From assembly GCA_037389465.1 (NCBI GenBank), contig JAZARR010000074.1, positions 3,844,001 through 3,908,000 of the forward strand: a DNA stretch of 64,000 nt, written 5' to 3'. The translations under genes were made by a program, and so were the position numbers. The first letter of the stretch is position 1. The number at the start of each line of letters is the position of its first letter. Shown here one piece after another: positions 60,301-64,000 of this stretch. This stretch comes from Baylisascaris procyonis (Eukaryota; Nematoda; Chromadorea; Rhabditida; Ascarididae). The notes under the pieces were generated by a model that ran no database searches, had not been told where the DNA came from, and was given only the letters and a program-made list of their open reading frames with translations.

Positions 60301-62878
60301 TATGAATGTATTATTGTGCGCATTTTAATTATTTCTGAACATTGAATGAAAGCGATCGGTCTGTCAGGTGGTACCGCAAAAATAGATATCGTAACAATAT
60401 GTCTGGAGCAATTCTACAGCAGTTTCTCTTATTCGTTCAAATTTGCTGGCAGTTTATACTAACGTGTTCATTAGCTTCTTTCACTAGAATTTGAGAAGCT
60501 GCTGCTATTAGTTACGGTGCTTATAATTGGCAAGATGCGATGTGCCTATAGTTCAGCATACTGATAGTCAAGCATATGCACAATTTTGTTGAAAAGGGGC
60601 ATAATGTGGGGAGAGATTCGACGTATAAATAACTCATTAATGGAATGCGGAAGCCCGTGTCATGTTGTCCCCTTATTTCTAATGCCTTTATTTTGACCGT
60701 TTACGGTTAATTATAAAACTATATTGTATCAAGGTTGTTTTATTGGAAAACCTCACTTGATTTGTTGTTGAATATCTATTCATGTGGCTTCTCTAGTTCC
60801 CCATCCCAGCTGTCCTTCGTTTGAAAGGAATCAACGTCCACCTTCTATAGATCCTTATAGAATATGAAAAATAATCAGATAGCGCCTAGAAAAGTGGAGA
60901 ATAACGATAGTGCTGAGCTCAGAAGAGAAAGATTTCACAACTGCGGGAAAACGGCGAGAGGCGTTTAGAAGTTTAATTTATTGATACATCGATAAATTTT
61001 CTTTCAAAGATGAGTAAAACCCTTCGCATCAAAAGAAGTGGCAGAAAAAATTTTGAACTTCAAGAGGCAATTGTTTGAAGTTGCTGAGGAGCTGCTAAGT
61101 TTGCATTTATATTTGTCTGCTAATGTGACATTTTTGGGTTCAGTTTTGGAAACGCCGTTGCAGTTTTGTCGTATTTATAGTTTATTTTGGTATACATTAT
61201 TCATATTTTAATATTTTTTCCTCATTTAATAGGTAGCAAAATGCATCCGATCGAAGTCTCATATATTTTTAGGGTTGCTATTCGATGGTGCATTTCGATT
61301 GCGCGTAGCGAATGGTGACGTAGATGTATTTATACCAGGACCATTATGCCTTAGTGGAAAACGTTTCGATGACGAGCAGGAAATGTGGGAAAGATTTCCG
61401 TATGCAATGGGTGAGGATCAACATGATCCATGCAATCCACAGCCCGATAAGGATTGTATTTCAAGGTTGCCATTATGAAATGTTGAATATAGTCTCGTAT
61501 TTCATTCTGAGAGGTGCTAATATTTCATCACATATACCGCTTGTTTTTGAAATCTTTATTTTGGAGGGGTGGTTTTATTTCTGAAAATTAGGTTTTTGTT
61601 TCTTGAAAAATGGTTTTCTTTTTGAAGAACTCGTACTTGTTCGGTTTTCTGATGCATTTATATGCAAAATGCATTGACGAATCAGGTAGTCTTTTTTTAT
61701 TGTGTAGCAGTTAACTCAATAGTGTTTATAAATTGCTCCATTGCATTGTACGAATGATGTGGAATATGTGGCATAGTATATGTTAAATGCAAATATCGTT
61801 TAATTTCAGACGTTGTTATGGTTGGACGGTACCATCGAATAAACGCGTATTTATTGAAGGCGATGTTCGAGTGGATCTATATGCTAAAAAATCCGTAAAA
61901 GGTTTCAAATGGATTTTGGTTAGATGTTTTCTCTTATAAGAATTTTTATAAATATTTTCTACTTTTCAAGCATTCCTTAATTATAACTAATAGATAATAA
62001 CCTAATTCTATTGTGTTAGCTACTTTGATTATATGTTATGAAATTCAAAAGGTGAATGAAAAGATTTTAGGAATTTCTTTCTGCTTTATGCAGCTTACAA
62101 ACAAAATATGAATGAAATTTGGCTGTTTTCATGATAGAAATCATTATTGTGAGATATCTGGAGTATCCTATTTCAGTTGGGTTTTTTTTGTAAATTTACT
62201 GAAGTTTACAGTTCTTTTTTTTTCGGAAAACGTTCTTGTAAACATTTAGCTGAAATCAAATATTATTATCAGAATAGAGGTACATAATGGAAGAAATCAG
62301 CGAAAATATAGGCATTAATGAACTATTTTGCAAATTCGTAAGAGTTAAACATAGTAAAAACACCATCAGTGGGGTGTTGATTTGAAACAAATTCTAGCTG
62401 ATGTTTATACTCTCAGATAGACAGAAATAAACGCCAACCGTAAATCTTTTTTCGTCATCCACGTGCAAGTGCATGCAGCCAGCCATCTTTTGAACGTACA
62501 AAAAAAAAAAATTCTGAAGGTGGATAATGAAAATGTGAAGCCCGACATGTTTCAGTAGTCATTGAATTATGTGATTTTAAATGCAGTTCAGAAGTGGGAT
62601 ACAATTAAGTGATGATTCGATATGTTCGCACCATTTTCTTCACTTCCTTTCTGTAAAGGTTGTAAAAGCGAAACGACTTCCTTGGTGATCAATGAACAAT
62701 GAATGCCAAAGGGAATGGATGAGGCACATATCACTTTGATTAATAACGAGCATATATTTGCAGAAAGATCGTGAGAAATTGGGTCATGTTTGGTTCAACA
62801 CGATGTTCACATGTCCACAATTCTGTGGTGGTGCATATGTGCATGGTGATGAGGCGTACCCTTATCCTAAAGACGGAA
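54229..62878 (+). CDS. daf-18: DAF-18/PTEN phosphatidylinositol-3,4,5-trisphosphate 3-phosphatase, nine exons, 3' end not resolved
   Basis: The product dephosphorylates PI(3,4,5)P3 at the inner plasma membrane and antagonises PI3K/AKT in insulin-like signalling. Exons: 54229-54370, 55066-55321, 55851-55980, 57875-57986, 58424-58594, 59349-59478, 61273-61465, 61810-61918 and 62764-62878. Every junction keeps the frame. In the model counted from the ATG at 25627, the order is a Ser/Gly-rich N-terminus, the PIP2-binding motif (200-209), the phosphatase domain (about 210-390) with general-acid Asp286, P-loop Cys318 and Arg324, TI loop (361-362), and the C2 domain (from about 392). Catalytic residues are all intact. 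The exon order and C2 insertions resemble C. elegans DAF-18 more than human PTEN. The end of C2 and any C-terminal tail are missing from the model: they are either past 62.9 kb or outside the window. Identity is sure; exact ends are not. Confidence 0.96.
54371..55065 (+). other. daf-18 intron 2
   Basis: AT-rich intron with a short G run near 54850. No gene or repeat family recognised. Confidence 0.85.
55066..55321 (+). CDS. daf-18: daf-18 exon 3: linker and PIP2-binding motif
   Basis: Encodes residues 136-220 between a TTATAG acceptor and a GTGAGT donor. After a polar linker comes [16 protein letters not shown], which lines up with the PIP2-binding motif at the human PTEN N-terminus, then DLDLT, the first strand of the phosphatase domain. 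The exon ends in phase 1 after the Thr of FDLDLT, the same position as the first intron of human PTEN, which points to an ancient intron. Confidence 0.93.
55322..55850 (+). other. daf-18 intron 3
   Basis: Begins GTGAGT and ends TATTTCAG. The upstream exon's frame stays open for about 120 bases past the donor with no PTEN similarity, so retention is unlikely. Nothing else recognised. Confidence 0.85.
55851..55980 (+). CDS. daf-18: daf-18 exon 4: N-terminal half of the phosphatase fold
   Basis: Bounded by TATTTCAG and GTAAGT. Encodes residues 221-263, beginning [20 protein letters not shown] and ending in YMVFNL. YITDRIIA is shared with C. elegans DAF-18 and matches human YIYPNIIA. Phase 1 in, phase 2 out, consistent with both neighbours. 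Confidence 0.96.
55981..57874 (+). other. daf-18 intron 4 (1.9 kb)
   Basis: Mostly AT-rich, with a short G-rich stretch near 56490 and an unidentified coding-like open frame at 57149-57418 described separately. Confidence 0.85.
57149..57418 (+). CDS. Unidentified open frame nested in daf-18 intron 4
   Basis: An 89-codon frame runs from an in-frame TAG at 57146 to a TAG stop. It includes [20 protein letters not shown] and ends in [16 protein letters not shown]. Charged and hydrophobic residues alternate as in a real helical protein, unlike the Phe/Ile-rich products of random AT-rich DNA. It is not part of PTEN, since exons 4 and 5 join cleanly without it. It could be a nested gene, an alternative exon, or a transposon or pseudogene fragment. 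Family not recognised; the first ATG-like start is not obvious (TTG at 57194). Confidence 0.3.
   Translation, partial: TLQHFITICNPRNSWLYHATTLEDILKHDKISNHLRVLKNVGKDGKTLSACLNFSPHITQSLKIHCEDASLNQKKLVRIDLKVTIKRKR
57875..57986 (+). CDS. daf-18: daf-18 exon 5: general-acid (WPD-equivalent) loop
   Basis: Acceptor ACATTTAG, donor GTTAGT. Encodes residues 264-301. [15 protein letters not shown] contains Asp286 and His287, the equivalents of human Asp92 and His93 in the general-acid loop. It starts LRGHHVYD: Arg265 stands where human PTEN has Cys71. It ends in phase 0. Confidence 0.95.
57987..58423 (+). other. daf-18 intron 5
   Basis: Begins GTTAGT and ends ATTGCAG. A 65-codon plus-strand frame inside it is T-rich and has no family match. 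Nothing else seen. Confidence 0.85.
58424..58594 (+). CDS. daf-18: daf-18 exon 6: catalytic P-loop
   Basis: Acceptor ATTGCAG, donor GTATGC, both phase 0. Encodes residues 302-358. [17 protein letters not shown] is the PTEN signature with nucleophile Cys318, the two lysines that favour the highly phosphorylated substrate, and Arg324. [14 protein letters not shown] follows, close to C. elegans DAF-18. This is the most diagnostic exon in the window. Confidence 0.98.
58595..59348 (+). other. daf-18 intron 6
   Basis: Begins GTATGC. Around 58845-58935 it holds loosely repeated GATTGATC words like those in the minisatellite near 53.1 kb. No gene seen. Confidence 0.8.
59349..59478 (+). CDS. daf-18: daf-18 exon 7: TI loop and start of C2
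   Basis: Begins with [14 protein letters not shown], the TI loop that completes the wide PTEN active site, after a TTTATAG acceptor. It runs into [20 protein letters not shown], the first C2 strand. The donor GTTCGT is non-consensus but is the only one that keeps phase 1 with the next exon; the frame stays open past it with no PTEN similarity. Confidence 0.93.
59479..61272 (+). other. daf-18 intron 7 (1.8 kb)
   Basis: AT-rich with poly-T, a poly-C run near 59980 and no recognisable gene or transposon. Confidence 0.8.
61273..61465 (+). CDS. daf-18: daf-18 exon 8: C2 domain with acidic insert
   Basis: Acceptor ATTTTTAG, donor GTTGCC. Encodes residues 402-465. [20 protein letters not shown] corresponds to the C. 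elegans segment around FKPDPLIIS. An acidic loop with [20 protein letters not shown] follows, longer than in human PTEN. Phase 1 in, phase 2 out. Confidence 0.9.
61466..62763 (+). other. daf-18 introns 8 and 9 flanking exon 9
   Basis: Two introns (61466-61809 and 61919-62763) around the exon at 61810-61918. Both are AT-rich; nothing else recognised. Confidence 0.8.
61810..61918 (+). CDS. daf-18: daf-18 exon 9: C2 membrane-binding loop region
   Basis: Acceptor TTTCAG, donor GTTAGA. Encodes residues 466-502. [17 protein letters not shown] matches nematode DAF-18 (VFVEGDVRIDI) and human GDIKVEF. The following KKSVKGFK is basic, as expected for the membrane-contacting CBR3 loop. An alternative donor at AAAAG-GTTTCA would break the frame with exon 10. 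Confidence 0.93.
62764..62878 (+). CDS. daf-18: daf-18 exon 10: C2 core strand
   Basis: Acceptor ATTTGCAG. Encodes [17 protein letters not shown], matching C. elegans [11 protein letters not shown] and human FHFWVNTFFI, then a nematode-specific Cys/Gly/Tyr-rich stretch ([18 protein letters not shown]). The only reasonable donor is GTATGC at 62879 in phase 1. The frame stays open to 62967 if unspliced. Confidence 0.92.
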
Positions 62879-64000
62879 GTATGCGTTTATTTACTTTTCA
62901 CATTGCTACCTATCTATCACTGCTATACCACAAGCTTATCATCGCTCATTTCCCAGCTACTTTCTAATGCTTTTCTGCAAAGATTAATAGCAATGTTGGG
63001 TGTATGCACTTTTATAGCTCATATAGGTACCTCCATCCAATGATTCAATTAGTAAGTTGCAAATGTTATGATTGTATGATATGTTCCGTCATATGCTGCA
63101 AGGTTAGCACTCTTTTGCAAGCGGGGAATTACATACGAAATAGTGCTTCTGTTCGAAAATATCATTTCCGGATTATTTCATAGCCTTCAGGAAACTATAG
63201 TATCTCTCTGCACGCTTTATCCTCTTTCTTCTGCAATCCTACAAGAGGCATTACAATGTAATGGATCTCTCAGTCGTATCACATTTACCGGAGTCTGTGC
63301 TCCCCCCCCCCCAAGTTTTATACTGTCGATGTGTCGTTGCCGGTGATTAAAAACGTTATTAAAATTCCTATGGAATTCCGGAATTGCAAGGGGTCCCCCT
63401 ATTGCGACGGTCTTTATTGATCCACGCACTGTTTGTTAGTGTCCGATGAAACAGGAAAACATTGGCTGCAGGCTATTATCGATTTAGTGCACCGTCGCTA
63501 GATTGCGGTCAGAAAGAATTTTCAAAATTCCTAACCAATTTCTCAAGCATTAATTGAACTCATCCATATTGTTGAACAAATTTTTTTCCAGTCAATTAGC
63601 CTTATTTGTCTCAATGCAGAACCTCATTTGAGCTTATGTCACAATTGTATTTCATTTATTCGAGTTCAATTCCATTTCGAATCAAGTTATTCCATTTTGT
63701 ATCAATTTTAGAGGATCCCAACTGTATAAATACTTCAGTCAAAACTTGACAAAGGTTTGGGCAGAAAACATATTGTGTATGCTTGTTTCCATCATAATTC
63801 AGATTGAAAAAGCACCACATACATTAGCGATTCAAACATAAGAAGCAAATCGTGGTGGCCGGTCTTCTGTTTCTTTTTTTCACCCTTATTTAACCACACT
63901 AGCAAAATGCATCAATATGCAAACGTAATGGTGCAATTAAGTGATTGTATCATTCCTTATCAAAAAATTCGTTATTCTTACGTCCTTTGTCTATATATTG
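62879..64000. other. Sequence after the last firm daf-18 exon
   Basis: Apart from the 25-base candidate exon, I find no segment resembling the rest of C2 or a DAF-18 C-terminal tail. At 63280-63440 there is a GC-richer piece with an 11-base C run that may be a repeat. The remainder is AT-rich. Confidence 0.6.
63027..63051 (+). CDS. daf-18: Possible daf-18 exon 11 (25 bases), frame uncertain
   Basis: ATATAG precedes and a perfect GTAAGT donor follows this 25-base segment. Spliced to exon 10 it reads S-T-S-I-Q then TGA. In phase 0 it reads VPPSNDSI with no stop, but that needs an upstream donor that is not convincing. It may be a true micro-exon or a chance match. Confidence 0.25.

Noticed and set aside
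61275..61478. A TTG start making exon 8 a separate ORF
   Set aside because: It is an internal C2 exon joined in phase to exons 7 and 9.

Overview
This is AT-rich nuclear DNA from a nematode. The evidence is a phosphatase gene whose closest recognisable relative is the Caenorhabditis DAF-18/PTEN protein, introns ending mostly in short nematode-type acceptors, and decayed mariner, non-LTR and gypsy-type elements. The species cannot be named from the sequence; a chromadorean nematode is the best reading. No rRNA, tRNA, CRISPR array or prokaryotic operon was seen.

Right end, 54.2-63 kb, plus strand: the daf-18/PTEN orthologue. Nine exons (54229-62878) join in phase. They give a Ser/Gly-rich N-terminus, a PIP2-binding motif, the full dual-specificity lipid phosphatase domain (Asp286, His-Cys318-Lys-Ala-Gly-Lys-Gly-Arg-Thr-Gly, TI loop) and most of a nematode-style C2 domain. 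The 3' end is unresolved or lies beyond the window. An ATG exon at 25627-25889 ends in the same splice phase that exon 54229 needs, so it may be the first exon, with an intron of about 28.3 kb. Residue numbers below use this ten-exon model.

Middle, 25.9-54.2 kb: this would be intron 1. It holds a non-LTR reverse transcriptase relic (33.4-34.7 kb, plus), a broken gypsy-type LTR plus gag (39.4-40.86 kb, minus), several AT microsatellites, a 22-bp minisatellite (53.0-53.2 kb), copies of a short dispersed repeat, and two isolated exon-like segments on the minus strand (44.4 and 48.9-49.1 kb).

Left part, 1-25.6 kb: mostly non-coding AT-rich sequence. It holds a decayed mariner transposase (23.0-23.7 kb), a possible non-LTR fragment (17.2-17.5 kb, minus), and scattered short coding-like segments at 2.4-2.7, 8.9-9.15, 12.27-12.84, 13.0-14.26, 15.2-16.06, 20.0 and 22.4-22.9 kb, none assignable to a known family. 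Whether these are exons of one or more genes, or of alternative daf-18 first exons, needs transcript data.

Biologically, daf-18/PTEN removes the 3-phosphate from PI(3,4,5)P3 and opposes AGE-1/PI3K in insulin-like (DAF-2) signalling, which controls dauer or infective-larva arrest, lifespan and stress responses. No new multi-gene system is evident. The most interesting points are the daf-18 architecture, its human-like N-terminal motif, its missing redox cysteine and the unidentified exon-like islands.
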